DNA of 64,000 nucleotides from Deroplatys truncata (GCA_030765065.1 CM060988.1:195484565-195548564); one strand, 5' to 3'; counted from the stretch's first letter, positions 48,055-59,449 are shown. Made by a program: numbers and translations. The notes: a model not told the origin generated them from the letters alone.

Positions 48055-48930
48055 TAGCATTTATAAATCAATATTGACGGTGTAGTGTTTATTACTTTAA
48101 CAAAGTGAAATTGCAAACTATCTATAACTTTATGAACCACCAAAGTTGAGAGTCCCAGCCACCAGTGCTCGGTGCTAATTAGGTAACGTACTCTATGACA
48201 TTTGGAAAATCCACAGTATGTAAGATACGTTGTTGAAATTTATGCCTGTTATTACACATAAAAACAGTGTTTCTTTTTCGTGTTTCAAAACTCTAGCTTA
48301 ATTCTTATTTAAATATTTTTTATGTGTAAATTAATTGTTCTAATAAAAATTCCCCACACGATGCATTTTAAAACTATTCACATAAAAAATTCAGGTGTTA
48401 CAGCACATGAGTTTAAAAAAGATCCATCATATCAGAGATTTTACATTAACCACCAATTATAGTAGAAAGAAACTTATTGCTGTTTGCACTCTTTAAAATT
48501 CTTCATTTCTCACAATTGGAGCATTGTTTTAAAAAAAAGTATACAACCATTTCCTTTAATCTATTTTCAAGGGACAGTACCAAAATATTGAAGCGAATTA
48601 GTAAAACACTGCATAGTGTAGGATCATTTTGAATATGAAAAAAATGATGACAAAAAGGTTCCTATTTGAGACACTCTTGCGTGACTATTTGCAAAATTAA
48701 ACGCGTCCGTTTACACTTTTGTGGATGACGTCACACTCTACACATCAACGGCTGAAAATGTTGTATCTTTTTTGTAAAATTTTCCGTTAAAAGTATTAAA
48801 TTTGTCGTATCCGAGCGTTTTTTTTTAAAAAAAAGTTAATTTTAATTCTATTTGCATTATTCCTTACTTATGAAAGCCCCTCTATGTAGTTTAACAAGAA
48901 ATGTTCCCGAGATACACAAGTCTGTTACAG
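48055..48930. other. Intron upstream of gene B exon 2
   Basis: AT-rich. No repeat recognised. The polypyrimidine side of the next acceptor is weak (acaagtctgttacag). Confidence 0.4.
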
Positions 48931-49053
48931 AGACGAGCAGATCCTGCAGGTACGATACCGAGTGTGTGGAGAACGCCTACTGTAAAGATCAGAGCTACTG
49001 CCAGTGCAAGACCAACTTCGTCTACTGGGAAGCCACCCGCTCGTGTCTCTCAG
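48931..49053 (+). CDS. Gene B, EB-module exon 2
   Basis: The acceptor caagtctgttacag ends at 48930 and the donor gtaagt starts at 49054. The exon is 123 nt, phase 1-1. It reads ETSRSCRYDTECVENAYC, then KDQSYCQC and KTNFVYWEATRSC. The pattern is C-X5-C-X5-C-X5-C-X-C-X12-C. It is one of two compact modules (41 codons) and is closest in loop lengths to the module at 59450, which also has an S/T-rich NSYC/NAYC third cysteine context. It is the first module after the signal peptide and is joined to it across a 12.2-kb intron. An upstream in-frame ATG at 48852 is intronic. Confidence 0.85.
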
Positions 49054-49879
49054 GTAAGTGTAAAGGAAGTAACGAGGCACTCTCTTCTCATATAGACATG
49101 GGTCTCAAAACCCTTCATTCCCTCCCTACCACTCTACCTACATTGCTAGGATATGCAAGCAATTCTGTTTTAGGGTATGCAATGTTATCGTGTAGCAACA
49201 ACCCCACGCCACAGCAATCATATGCGACTTTATTTTACGATTATTTAACTTGTCTTTAACTATGAAGTCACAGCGCGACGGTTTTCTACAAGTTTTTTAT
49301 AGTACAAAGGTGTCAATGTTTGTCAGACAGATGAACTTAGATTTGTAGTCCCTTTAGTATAGCTATTGTTGAGTAGCTGATATATACTTTCTTGCAAAGT
49401 CTCCTACTGTCCCATCTATTTTACTTCTGCGTTTTTAATAGCAGGCTAGATTTTAGGAGCCGTACAACTGAATCGTTCTATGGGCTTTTGGTAAATGTCA
49501 TTCTGTAAAACTAGATAGATGGTCTTAGTAGCATAGTGACTAACTGTGTCATCTATTTCTGTAACTCAGGGAAGACATAGTTGGGTGGTAGTCTTCCTAT
49601 ACTATATATTTTATTTCTATTGATTATGCCGAACAGATGGCGTTAGTAGCGTAGTCGCCAACTTACCATCTCATGACAGCTGAAATCAGCTGCAAAATGG
49701 ACTTTTTAGTGAACTTTTTATTTTATTTCTACGTGTGCGAGGCGTGTTTTTAATGTAACTGCCGTTTTAATATTTTGCCGCTCGCGATTTTGAGCATGCG
49801 CGAATACTTCCTCCATTCATAGGAAGCCAGATGCAACTGTGAGCGATCGCCACTTTGTGCTTTCCTGTTGTTAGAGCGT
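49054..49879. other. Intron, nothing recognised
   Basis: Contains two related short stretches (agatggcgttagtagcgtag near 49635; agatggtcttagtagcatag near 49515), perhaps parts of an old repeat. Confidence 0.35.
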
Positions 49880-50340
49880 TTCTAAATGTTCAAAACAATC
49901 AAACGACCCGTTGACTGTGAAGTCAGAGCAGTGGTTCTTTTTTGAACACGAGAAATGTTACACCAGTAAACATTCATCGCTAATTGGTTATAGAAAACAA
50001 TAATGAATGACAATGCCCAGCCACACACAGCCAAACTCAAGATCTGATCGTATCATTTAGTTGGGAACAATTGACCCCCCTACCTACAGTCCGGATTTGG
50101 CACCGAACGATATTCATCTGAAGAAATTTCTTGGTGGAAAACATTTCAATGACGATGATGTGAAACAAGAAGTGCAGACTTGGCTGTCATTAAAGCGGCA
50201 TCATTCTTTGACGAAAGCATACAAAAACTGGTTTCCCGTTACAAGTGCCTGTATAACGGCGGTGATTATATGGAGAAGTAGTGTAATGTAATGAATGATA
50301 ATAAAACATTTGGAAAATAATGTTCTGTTATTTTATTAAA
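49880..50340 (+). pseudogene. Mariner transposase C-terminal relic
   Basis: NDNAQPHTA (second catalytic motif) at about 50009 and PPTYSPDLAPNDIHL (third motif) near 50080 lie in one region, with a stop and frame change between. The tail resembles KFLGGKHFNDDDVKQEVQTW. The N-terminal half is absent. Confidence 0.7.
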
Positions 50341-51035
50341 AAAAATGTTCGGCAATTACTTTAAAACCTTAATCGCCGAATGCAATTTTGGGTGATGTCA
50401 CTGAAATAAACAAACCGGTATTTCTTTGCCCACTAAGGGCAACCACACAAAGAGGACCCAGTCAAATGGGCTGCTACAGAAACTTGAGTTCAGTACCTCC
50501 CTAATGCGAGCCAATGGCAATATTGTCTAAGCCATCTTATCAGTGATACCCTCTTGCGTGATTTGCTTGGGAATATAATTGCAAAAGGGAAGCAGTGGCG
50601 CAACAACGATGTTTTACGTCATCTTATCGTGTCCTATACGTCAATGTAGCATCTCTTCAAAGCAAACCTCGGTCATGGTAACAGTCGACGAAAATCAACC
50701 CCACATAGAGCTTGCTGTGCACACGATAATTCTCCATATTGGTCACTTTATAGATAACTCTCTCATTTGCGTATTTTGAGAAAAAAGAAGTTGGCCTAAG
50801 TCTGCCAAATAATTTTTACATAATGGAATGATTTTGCAGCATTCAAATCCATATATATTTTTGTTCACTAGTAATGTAATCCACTTCTTTACTAACACCA
50901 AGGCAATATTTCATTCTCCAGGGATACATCAGCACATACGGGTTTCAATGCGATGGCGGGTTTATACATGTATCCGTGCTAACGGGAGCTTTTCTGAACA
51001 TTTGTTTTAAAACGTATATACATGCGTATGTTATA
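50341..51035. other. Intron, nothing recognised
   Basis: No exon or repeat match noticed. Confidence 0.35.
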
Positions 51036-51960
51036 TAGACCTCGGATTCTAGGCTAAATGACTATTTTTATGTTTACGAATAAACAAAAACTAGTTTCAT
51101 ATAAATGTATGAAGGATGTTTTGTGGCGCTTAAAAGCCTATTTTGACCACTGACACCTAGTTTAAGGTTTTAGAGCCTTACAGTGCCTATTTTGCCATTT
51201 ATGTTGTTTCCTTAATTCTTTTCCATGCAGAAATGAAAGATAAAACACTGATATAATGGCACTGATTTGATTCAAATAAATACTTCATAATTGTTTGATT
51301 GTAGGAGTGGATCATTCTGCAAAAAAGGTTGGTTATCTTTGTCATCCTTTGGTATTGGTCGGTGACTGCAGTACGGCAGAAATCCCTTTCAAATGGCATA
51401 TTTCTTATTGTTTCTTCACTCGCAAACCTCATCCCCTTTATTAACTGTTGATATGCACACTTTCGCAAGATTTCTCTATGTTTTCTCTGTTGCTTTTCAA
51501 ATGTATTTCAAAGAGTTCTTTTACATTGCTGTTCTTAACGATATATTGTGTTTTGCAATCAACACTTTGGGAGTGGCTCCAGGTCAGCTCTAGGGCATTT
51601 AGGTCACAATATATTTGTAGTGTATGATGCATTTCCAATTTGTTCTACTCAATGAGTTTTGAGAGGTCTTTCTTTAACTTTGTAATTTAAGACATACTAA
51701 AATGTATAAAGTAATAATAATTTAGCAAGCAAATGTACCATTTTTGTTATTGTATAATTTTTAATTCTCACTAATTATAATTCCATTTTTAAACTTTAAG
51801 AAACTGAAAATACATTTTAAATACACAAAAAGTAATGTTTAGCTCGTGGAAACTGTGTTTTAGCTGCCTAAAAAGGTAGATTTAGTGCCTACTTTTGTAA
51901 TTTGAGAGGCTATTTTAGGTGACTAAAATGATTTTTAAGGGCCTAAAACTCCGAGGACTA
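51036..51960. mobile_element. hAT-like element with TIRs, non-autonomous
   Basis: Left tagacctcggattctaggc and right gcctaaaactccgaggacta are inverted and resemble the hAT ends at 46665. A minus-strand ORF region (51638-51441: NALELTWSHSQSVDCKTQYI) looks coding-derived but has no catalytic motif. An 8-bp duplication is not clear. Confidence 0.6.
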
Positions 51961-51988
51961 GGCCTATAACATATAGTACCATACATTG

Positions 51989-52668
51989 TAGAGGGTAAGT
52001 GCACCCGACACTATTTTAAATTTTTTGTAGGTTAGCTGTATCGGTTTGTACGCGCGCACGTCGACATGTTGTCCCTTTGTCTCCGCTTCTGGAATGTTTG
52101 GCCCTTACATAATAAGCATGGCTGCACCTCTCACTGCTTGCACCAGCGTGCAGTTATCCGTTTTTCGTCGTCTGGAGGTGTACCAGGAGACGAAATCCAT
52201 CGAAGACTTTTCGCACAATATGGGGGGAAAGTTTTACCTCGACTAGATGTGTCCGAATGGATTGAAAAGTTTAAAAATGGTCGTACAACTGTGAAGGTCG
52301 AGGAAAGAGCAGGACGCCCATCCATATCCACTAGTGACGCCAGCATTGAGCAAGTTCGTATCCTGATTCGGAGAACCGAAGATTGAAGTCAATGAAGTGG
52401 CAAACCATATCTTTTTTGGTCCACTTAAAAATGCCTTAAGGGGCCGTCCCTTCACCATAGACCAAGAAGTGAAGGAAGCGGTGCATACATGGCTTGCTGC
52501 TCAGCCAAAGCTTTTTTTCTAAGGGCATCAGAAAGCTTGTGTAACGATGGACCATGTGCATTATAAAGCAAGGGACTACGTTAAAAATGACGTAATTGTA
52601 ATATCCTAGTATTGCTAAAATAAATTAAAAAATTATGTGCAGATACTTATTGACTTACCCTCGTACAT
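51989..52668 (+). mobile_element. Internally deleted mariner
   Basis: Ends tagagggtaagtgcac and gacttaccctcgta are inverted. The interior encodes an N-terminal region (EIHRRLFAQYGGK, VSEWIEKFKNGRTTVKVEER, AGRPS) that jumps directly to a C-terminal region (EAVHTWLAAQPK). The catalytic core is gone, so this is a deletion derivative of about 680 bp. Confidence 0.8.
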
Positions 52669-52774
52669 GAGAGGAACATGCCTTTAAGTCCTGATGTAGA
52701 GGTATAGTTTTATTATGTTCCCATATCAAGCGGTTAGTAACAAGTACTAATAATCGTGTGACTTTTCTCGACAG

Positions 52775-52921
52775 TTGCGACGAGATTGGGCGACCTCTGT
52801 CAGGTGGATATCCAGTGTGCCCTGGTGTTCGGTCTCCATGCCGAGTGTGGTCAGGGGACGTGCAGGTGTAGACAAGGTTGTCACTACAAGGAGCTAGAAC
52901 GGCGATGTTACGAGACGGCCC
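52775..52921 (+). CDS. Gene B, EB-module exon 3
   Basis: The acceptor gacttttctcgacag ends at 52774 and the donor gtgagt starts at 52922. The exon is 147 nt, phase 1-1. It reads VATRLGDLCQVDIQC, CALVFGLHAEC, GQGTCRC and RQGCHYKELERRC. The six-cysteine pattern C-X5-C-X9-C-X4-C-X-C-X12-C carries one extra cysteine in the last loop (RQGC), giving seven. An odd count suggests an unpaired thiol or an inter-module bond. The VFG-x3-AEC block links it to gene A exon 22945. A mariner remnant ends about 105 bp upstream. Confidence 0.9.
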
Positions 52922-53422
52922 GTGAGTATACAGATTGAACAATACCTACCAGAGAAAGCAGGGGTCAATTCCCCCCCCCCTTAGGTTACAACAAATGATT
53001 AGGCTACTGCTTACTCGTATTATTGTTCTACCAAAAGAAAAATTACACAACTGTGTTTTTAATATAAATAATTCACATTTGAGAAGTAAAAGATGACCTT
53101 TTGGGCTATATGTGTGGTTAAAATTCAGTTGAAAATTCGGAAACTGCTTCAGGTAATCTTGCCCCCCCAGCAGAAATGTAAATGACACTCGTGAGGGAAG
53201 GGGTACCGAATTTACAGTGATGACAGATAAACTATATGATCTTAAACTTTTAATATTCTGAAATACTGGTTAGGTTGTTATGCATAACTGCTTTTTATCT
53301 GAGAGAAACTGTACGCAAACATGGTAACGGACTACAAACCCCTATTTAACATCTCTAAGCATCGCACTTCTTGAAGTATAGCAGAGTATTGCTAGTCCAT
53401 TTGCCGCTGTGGCTATCGGTTT
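52922..53422. other. Intron, nothing recognised
   Basis: A C10 run at 52971-52980 and a second C-rich run near 53162 are the only notable features. Confidence 0.4.
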
Positions 53423-53560
53423 TTACTTTCTCTACTACGTATAGTAAGTAGGGGAAGTATTGTATTCCACCCAAAAATTCGATACCGAGATTTCACCGGA
53501 AATATATGTTTTGAGACCCCCTGAATCCAAAAAAAAACATTTTTGGAAACATGTCCGTGT

Positions 53561-53613
<53 letters not shown>

Positions 53614-54380
53614 TGTGTGTATGTCTGTCTGTGAACAGCATAACTCAGAAACGAACAGTCGCATAAACACCAAACTTGGTATTTAGGTTCAGTATCTTCC
53701 AAGGATGCGACACGACGGTTTTCAAGAAAATCCCCCCACCCCAGAGTACCCTTTACATGGAAGATTTTTCAAAATTTTAATTTTCTCAAAAATGGCTCTA
53801 ACGATTTTGATTAAAATATCACATGTTTAAGATATTTTTATGACAAATAAAATGTATATCTTGAATTTCCTGGGAATGTCTCCAAAAGTATTCTTTATTG
53901 TGAACGACTTTTGCATAACTGGTAAACCATAAGAGATAGATAAAATATTACTGCACAAAAAATGTAGATCGCGTTAAAATACTCAATTTATGTCATATAC
54001 ATTTTTGTTGTTGAGTGAACCATTTTCGAGATATTGCTTGTTGTTCCCTTAAATTTTTCAATACTTATTTTCTCAAATGGGAATTCGTTATTCATTTTTT
54101 TTTGTCTTGGATATGCAAAGAGTATTAATCTGTGGCAAAGGGAATGGTGCTGCACCTAGCAACCAGTTATTAAGAGATATGTATGTGCTTAAACTACTGT
54201 ATTTCCAAATTGCCCTTGTAAATATATGTATTCCCCTTACATCTACAAGAAAATTAGCAATAAGATAGAGTCTGTAAATGTTTATCTCGATTAACATGAA
54301 GTAGATGGAGAATAAGCGTTTGTAAAAATAGTTTATACAAGAGTAGAGAAAGTCATGTGAGTGTAACACATCAGATTTTT
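53423..54380 (+). mobile_element. HINE-like repeat with expanded (GT)n
   Basis: Full-length copy. The start hairpin is at 53424-53459. Subterminal inverted repeats actttctctac (53425) and gtagagaaagt (54343) are both intact. A long GT microsatellite spans about 53551-53632. Confidence 0.9.
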
Positions 54381-54879
54381 TTAAAGAGAAAGACAACACA
54401 AAAATGAATACTTCATTCATTATATCAGTTAGTCATCAAGAATAATTAGCAACACACGCAATCTAGGGATGGGCAGAAAATAACGTAACTTTTACAAAAT
54501 TAACGAGTTACCCAATAACGGTTACTAAAGTAACGGAGACGGTTACCGAGTCTGGCTGATATCATTCACTGCACATGCATTGGTATTACTTATCAGAAAC
54601 TACTTCAACTCGTTACACAGTAATCAAATGAGATTATCTGCATCTGTTGTGATGTTAAATAATAATGTATGTTTGAACGTTAATGTTTCTCTTCTCTAGC
54701 TACATCGCCTTTCAAAATGCCGTTACTATGTTTTATGTGTGTTATTATATGCTTAACTTCAGTCATGTTTATGCTGGGAATAGTGATGTATTTTCATTTG
54801 CTAAGTCTGCATCACGTGATGTTTGTTTGTGTCGGCCGAGACAGTGGAAGCAGCGGTCATATGGTTTCAGGATGTTGCG
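54381..54879. other. Intron; possible hAT end near 54465
   Basis: ctagggatgggcagaaaata followed by taacgagttaccc... and taacggttac motifs resembles hAT subterminal sequence. No right end was found. The rest is unassigned. Confidence 0.3.
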
Positions 54880-55690
54880 CTTTTTCACTATAAGCTGAAA
54901 GGAGAAGTAAACAAAACCACGTGACAAGACAGCACCTCATTGGCTGGTGGACAAACTACAAGCTTTCCCGCTTAGCATGTCTTCTCTTCTTCTACATAAA
55001 ACGGTTCGGTTCAGATCGTAACATTTTGTGGTCATTCTCGTGCAGAGACATTTAAAAAACTCATTATGTAACAGTTCAATTTATGAAACTAAATGTGTTT
55101 GTTCAGATTAATCTATAACTAAATGAAACGTTATAGCAAAGGGTTTAAGAGGCTATGCGCAGGCGCTGCATTTCATTTCCAGTGTACTTTTGCAACGTGT
55201 TGAGAAAACGAGTGTCATGCTGAGAATCCACTGCCACTGTGGAAAACATAAACCCGGGAAATGGAAAAAAGACAATTGTGTTAAAGTCTGTGAAACGTAC
55301 CCACTTTTAATAGACACTCAATATTGTTGGCCATTATTTAGCAATAATTGACCTTTGTTAGTGATCAGAATTATTCCCCGGATTTCTTGGGTCACGTTTG
55401 TTTTCTGTAGTTTTCTAACCTACAGTGCTAATCATTTTTTTAACTTGTTGACTCATAAAAGGTTAAAGTAAAAGTGGTATACTGCTATTAGTCATTAAAT
55501 GAATGATTTCTAAACCAGAAGGGTTTAAAAGCTAATGATCCCCAAGCTGCGTAATATACTGTATTCACATTCTGTCTGAAGCAATTTCCTCTCACGTCAT
55601 CCTCCACGTGGTGCTGCCATGTGCTCGGCGGAGTGATACATTTAAGTTTTGTTTACTTCTCCTTTCAGCTTATAGTGAAAAAGGTTTAGC
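54880..55690 (+). mobile_element. TIR element X, copy 3, ends next to an EB exon
   Basis: Left ctttttcactataagctgaa and right ttcagcttatagtgaaaaag are inverted. The interior matches copy 1 with deletions and lacks the SINE-B. The right end is about 36 bp from the exon at 55727. Confidence 0.75.
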
Positions 55691-55726
55691 TCTACGTGAA
55701 GCTGAGGTATACTGTCCATGTTTCAG

Positions 55727-55864
55727 GTATCGGGGAGAAGTGTCTAGTGACCAGCAACTGTTTACTGGACTCGGGATTACCTGCCACGTGTTACAACAGT
55801 GTATGTACATGTCCACCAGGATATGGACCCACCAGAGACGGCCGCGACTGTGTCCAGCTTATAG
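55727..55864 (+). CDS. Gene B, EB-module exon 4
   Basis: The acceptor actgtccatgtttcag ends at 55726 and the donor gtaagc starts at 55865. The exon is 138 nt, phase 1-1. It reads GIGEKCLVTSNC, LLDSGLPATC, YNSVCTC and PPGYGPTRDGRDC. The pattern is C-X5-C-X9-C-X4-C-X-C-X12-C. The PPGYGP turn resembles the loop seen in EGF-like and EB modules. A longer + strand ORF beginning at 55608 in another frame is noise from element X. The intron just upstream is mostly that element, whose end lies next to the polypyrimidine tract. Confidence 0.9.
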
Positions 55865-56600
55865 GTAAGCTCCACATCTAGCCCAGTTCAGAAATACGTG
55901 CTCGTGGATAACGTGTTTCAACCTGTACAAAGACAAATGGTGGCAACACTCGCTCTCAAAGTTTGTAAATTAGAACCACTATTTTTCCCCTTACAAGGTA
56001 AATACCGGAACCTTCATGCAGAAGCTTATCTTGAAATTCCTATAAGAGGAACCACGTGGAGTAAGGGGTGGTCGCTGTGGATTCCTACAGAATCATAGCA
56101 GGTGGAAATCTGTGAGGAGTGGGAAATGTAGTGGGTTGGTGAAGGATTCTAATACACGTTGTTGTGTTTTAGAATGTTGTCTTTGTTTAACATTGTCAAA
56201 CAAGTGTCTACATGTCAAGTTAAAGTTTTCAATAACGTCTTCATCGAGAAGTGCATCAACCACTTTCCTACTTCACTCTCACCAGTAACAAACTGCTTAC
56301 AGGTTAAAGTCGCTCATCAAAGTCAATAATCAGTATGACGATGTCTTTCAGGCCCGAGGTTAAAACATTAGATGAATTTGGTGCTTATATTGCTGAGACG
56401 TAATACTTTCCCACCAGGTAAAGGCAAACGTGCATATTACGGAGAGGCCACGAAACCGCGGCACAGCACCGCAAGCAGACGGCCCTTTTTACTTCGAACT
56501 GGAAAGGAGGGATGGGAAAGAAACCCGAAGGGCGACGTGCGCAAGTATGGACAAGGTCCCTAACGTTTCCAGTTCGAGCGCATTCGATGCCCTCAACATA
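55865..56600. other. Intron, nothing recognised
   Basis: No exon or repeat match. A purine-rich stretch near 56500-56550 has no known role. Confidence 0.35.
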
Positions 56601-57250
56601 ATATTCACAGCTCACCTTTCGTTCACAGTTCTCGTTTTTCATAAGATTCACTCATTCGACGTTCGCAGTTCTCACACTGCATAATATTCACAACTCACCT
56701 TTCGTTCACAGTTCTCGTTTTTCTTAACATTCACTCATTCGACGTTCGCAGTTCTCACACTCCATAACATTCATGTAATATTCACAACTCACCTTTCGTT
56801 CACAGTTCTCGTTTTTCTTAACATTCACTCATTCGACGTTCGCAGTTCTCACACTCCATAACATTCATGTAATATTCACAACTCACCTTTCGTTCACAGT
56901 TCTCGTTTTTCATAAGATTCACTCATTCGACGTTCGCAGTTCTCACACTCCATAACATTCATGTAATATTCACAACTCACCTTTCGTTCACAGTTCTCGT
57001 TTTTCTTAACATTCACTCATTCGACGTTCGCAGTTCTCACACTCCATAACATTCTTGTAATATTCACAACTCACCTTTCGCTCGCAGTTCACACTTCTTA
57101 TAGTATACCCAAATGTGTTATCACTCATGACACATTCGTCATTCGTAGTTCACGAACTTTATAATATTCACAACTCATTTTCGTTCACAGTTCTCAGTTT
57201 TCATAACATTTTCAAACTTCTTATTATTCACGACACATTCGTCGTTCGCA
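56601..57250. repeat. 94-bp tandem repeat array
   Basis: atattcacaactcacctttc starts at 56684, 56778, 56872, 56966 and 57060, an exact 94-bp period in the core. An 83-bp first unit starts at 56601 and degenerate units run to about 57250. Core units differ at few sites (ttaacatt/ataagatt variants). Confidence 0.92.
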
Positions 57251-57536
57251 GTGATCGCACTTCGTAATATTGTGACTTTGTCCAGTTTCCTCTGTCACTT
57301 CACTAATGTGATCTAATTCAATTTTCTGTGTCTCTTCACTTTTCTACGCGACTAGCCGCGTAATGAAACATACCCATAGCAACCTCTTCTTAGGAAGGTT
57401 ATTCGTTAGGGAGTCGAACAGAATACGTCTCTAATCTCTCGCAGTAGCAAAACTGCCGTCACAAACGCACTCGTAGAATCGTCCTTAATGTCGGGTTAGA
57501 AATGCTCTCATCCACTCACTTGCGAGTATGCTCGCT

Positions 57537-57543
57537 TATATAG
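57537..57543 (-). promoter_or_regulatory. TATA-like box of the LTR
   Basis: Minus strand ctatata within gcggctatataagcg, 20 bp downstream of the candidate heat-shock element. Confidence 0.45.
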
Positions 57544-57563
57544 CCGCTGTAACTTTCCACAGA

Positions 57564-57583
57564 GTTCTAGAATGTTCCAGAGG
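57564..57583 (-). promoter_or_regulatory. Candidate heat-shock element
   Basis: Pentamers on the minus strand are cctct ggaac attct agaac: three perfect alternating nGAAn/nTTCn units. They end 20 bp before the TATA box on the same strand. HSF sites of this form drive hsp genes; activity here is inferred. Confidence 0.5.
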
Positions 57584-57735
57584 CGGGGAGAAAGGAAACT
57601 GACAGAAGATCCTGGTTATCTCTCGATAGGGTTTCTGATGTTTACGCTGGGCAAGAGCGCTACTTATCTCTCCGTATCTGTTATCAGCTGGCGCCATCCA
57701 ATTGATATCTTTCGTTCGCAATTAACATTTTTCAT

Positions 57736-58454
57736 ATCATTGACGACACATTTGTGGCCTGCAGTTTCACTCTTTCTCAAATGTTCCAAACGTCATAACA
57801 TTAATTACAACACATTATCGCCAAGCTGAGCACTGGCAGCTAGGATAACATGAAAAAGTGCAACTTCTGCTAAATGCTAAAATATTTCATAGTTCCTTGT
57901 CACCTCCCTTGGAGCGCTACAGTTACTTTGTGTTGCCACCAATTAACACGGCAGATGCAATTCTGTCTAAATTTGTTGTATCTGTGAATAACGAAGGAAA
58001 TTGTGGACTTTTCAGCTTTGTTAAATGCTTATAAATGAACTGCTTCATTTGAACTACTTACAATAAAAAGGTGAAGTAGATCAAAGGAATGCATTGGTTC
58101 AGCCTATCACTGCAGACTTCTCTTTTCAAGCAAGTTGTCAAATTCGCGCAATCAACTCAATTAGTAGTAATATTACCTCCTAACAGTTAAAGTGGGGCTC
58201 GATTTCGGAGCCCTGAAGTTAAAAACTGGCGGGTAATTGTTGAATGAGACTCTTTTTCTGACAAATGAATTCTATGCGTGAAACCTCGAGGCAAATTTCA
58301 GCATGAAAGGTGTTGTACATTTTGTGTGTTTGTTGAGAAAGTATAAACAAATTTTAAAGTTTGTGTTTAAAATATTTTGATGCTGAATTTTATATTGGCT
58401 CACATTCCTTGTAAAGCAAATGTTTGATATGAAATTACACTTACTTGCAGGTCA
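57736..58454. other. Intron, nothing recognised
   Basis: No exon or repeat seen. Confidence 0.35.
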
Positions 58455-58839
58455 TTAAACCGAGTGAGACGGCTCCCGTGTGAGGCTTGCATTCGGGAGG
58501 TCCGAGTTTCGATCCCCGTCAACCAACCAAACTGACCTTGGTTTTTTAATTGTTTTCCCTGATCGGTAGAAGAGTGCTTGGGTGATTTCCCATGTATCCC
58601 GATTTTCTTTCAATAATTTCCCTTCCCTCCGTCTCCTTCTCATGTTTCAGGTGTGCTTATAGGCTTCGTGCGTGTGACGGTGTCGGACAGGTGGCGCGGA
58701 TGCTTGCTCAAAGGAAAGAGTAATCCTCGTGGACATAGAGGGCTATCTGATCGACGAGTCGTTCATCGCCCTCTCTAGGCAGCTCCAACACTGGACTGTT
58801 AGGGACTTCCGCGCGTCTCTGTGGCCTTTCTGCCGGTGG
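58455..58839 (+). mobile_element. SINE-A, divergent copy
   Basis: Head gtgagacggctcccgtgtga and gtccgagtttcgatccccg (box B). The body has ccctgatcggtag and the acceptor-like tctccttctcatgtttcag ending at 58650. It runs into the minisatellite. Sense relative to gene B. Confidence 0.65.
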
Positions 58840-59408
58840 CCTCCTGTGGACACTTCACCCCATCCCTTCCTCCTGGGTTGCTAGTCACAATAGATCTATA
58901 TAAGTCGCAGTGCAGGAGGTGTCCCCCTCTGTTGTATAAACTATACTGTAGCCTCCTGTGGTTCCTTCACCTCATCCCTTACTCATAAGGGGGTGTTAGC
59001 AGCAATTAATCTATGTAGGTCGCAGTATGCGAGGTGTCCCCCTCCGTTGTATAACCTATACTGTAGCCTCCTGTGGTTCCTTCACTTCATCCCTTCCTCC
59101 TGGGGATGGTAGTCACAGCAGATCTATGTAGGTCGCAGTGTGCGAGATGTCCCCCTCCGTTGTATAACCTATACTGTAGCCTCCTGTGGTTCCTTCACTT
59201 CATCCCTTACTCCTAAGGGGGTGTTAGCAGCAATTAATCTATGTAGGTCGCAGTGTGTGAGATGTCCCCCTCCGTTGTATAACCTATACTGTAGCCTCCT
59301 GTGGTTCCTTCACTTCATCCCTTACTCCTGGGGTGGTCGTCACAGCAGATCTATGTAAGTCGCAGTGTGCGAGATGTCCCCCTCCGTTCTATAACCTATA
59401 CTGTCATG
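58840..59408. repeat. Minisatellite, alternating ~115/113-bp units
   Basis: atctat..a.gtcgcagt recurs at 58894, 59009, 59122, 59237 and 59349 (spacings 115, 113, 115, 112). Units alternate between a gtcacagcagatc and a ttagcagcaattaatc variant, giving a ~228-bp higher-order dimer. The array ends about 42 bp before the EB exon at 59450. Confidence 0.92.
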
Positions 59409-59449
59409 AATGCTAAAGATGAAACTGTACCGAATAATTATGTTGGCAG

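Larger units (their letters stand above)
57270..57735 (-). repeat. Solo-LTR-like repeat with heat-shock element, copy 2
   Basis: Homologous to 33375-33720. On the minus strand it reads through a heat-shock-type element (57583-57564), then gcggctatataagcg (TATA, 57543-57537), then a downstream leader. That is the layout of an inducible promoter. LTR ends were not fixed. Confidence 0.55.

Noticed and set aside
56601-59408. Regularly spaced repeats that might suggest a CRISPR array
   Set aside because: Units are contiguous 94-bp and ~114-bp tandem repeats without unique spacers, in an intron-bearing eukaryotic region.
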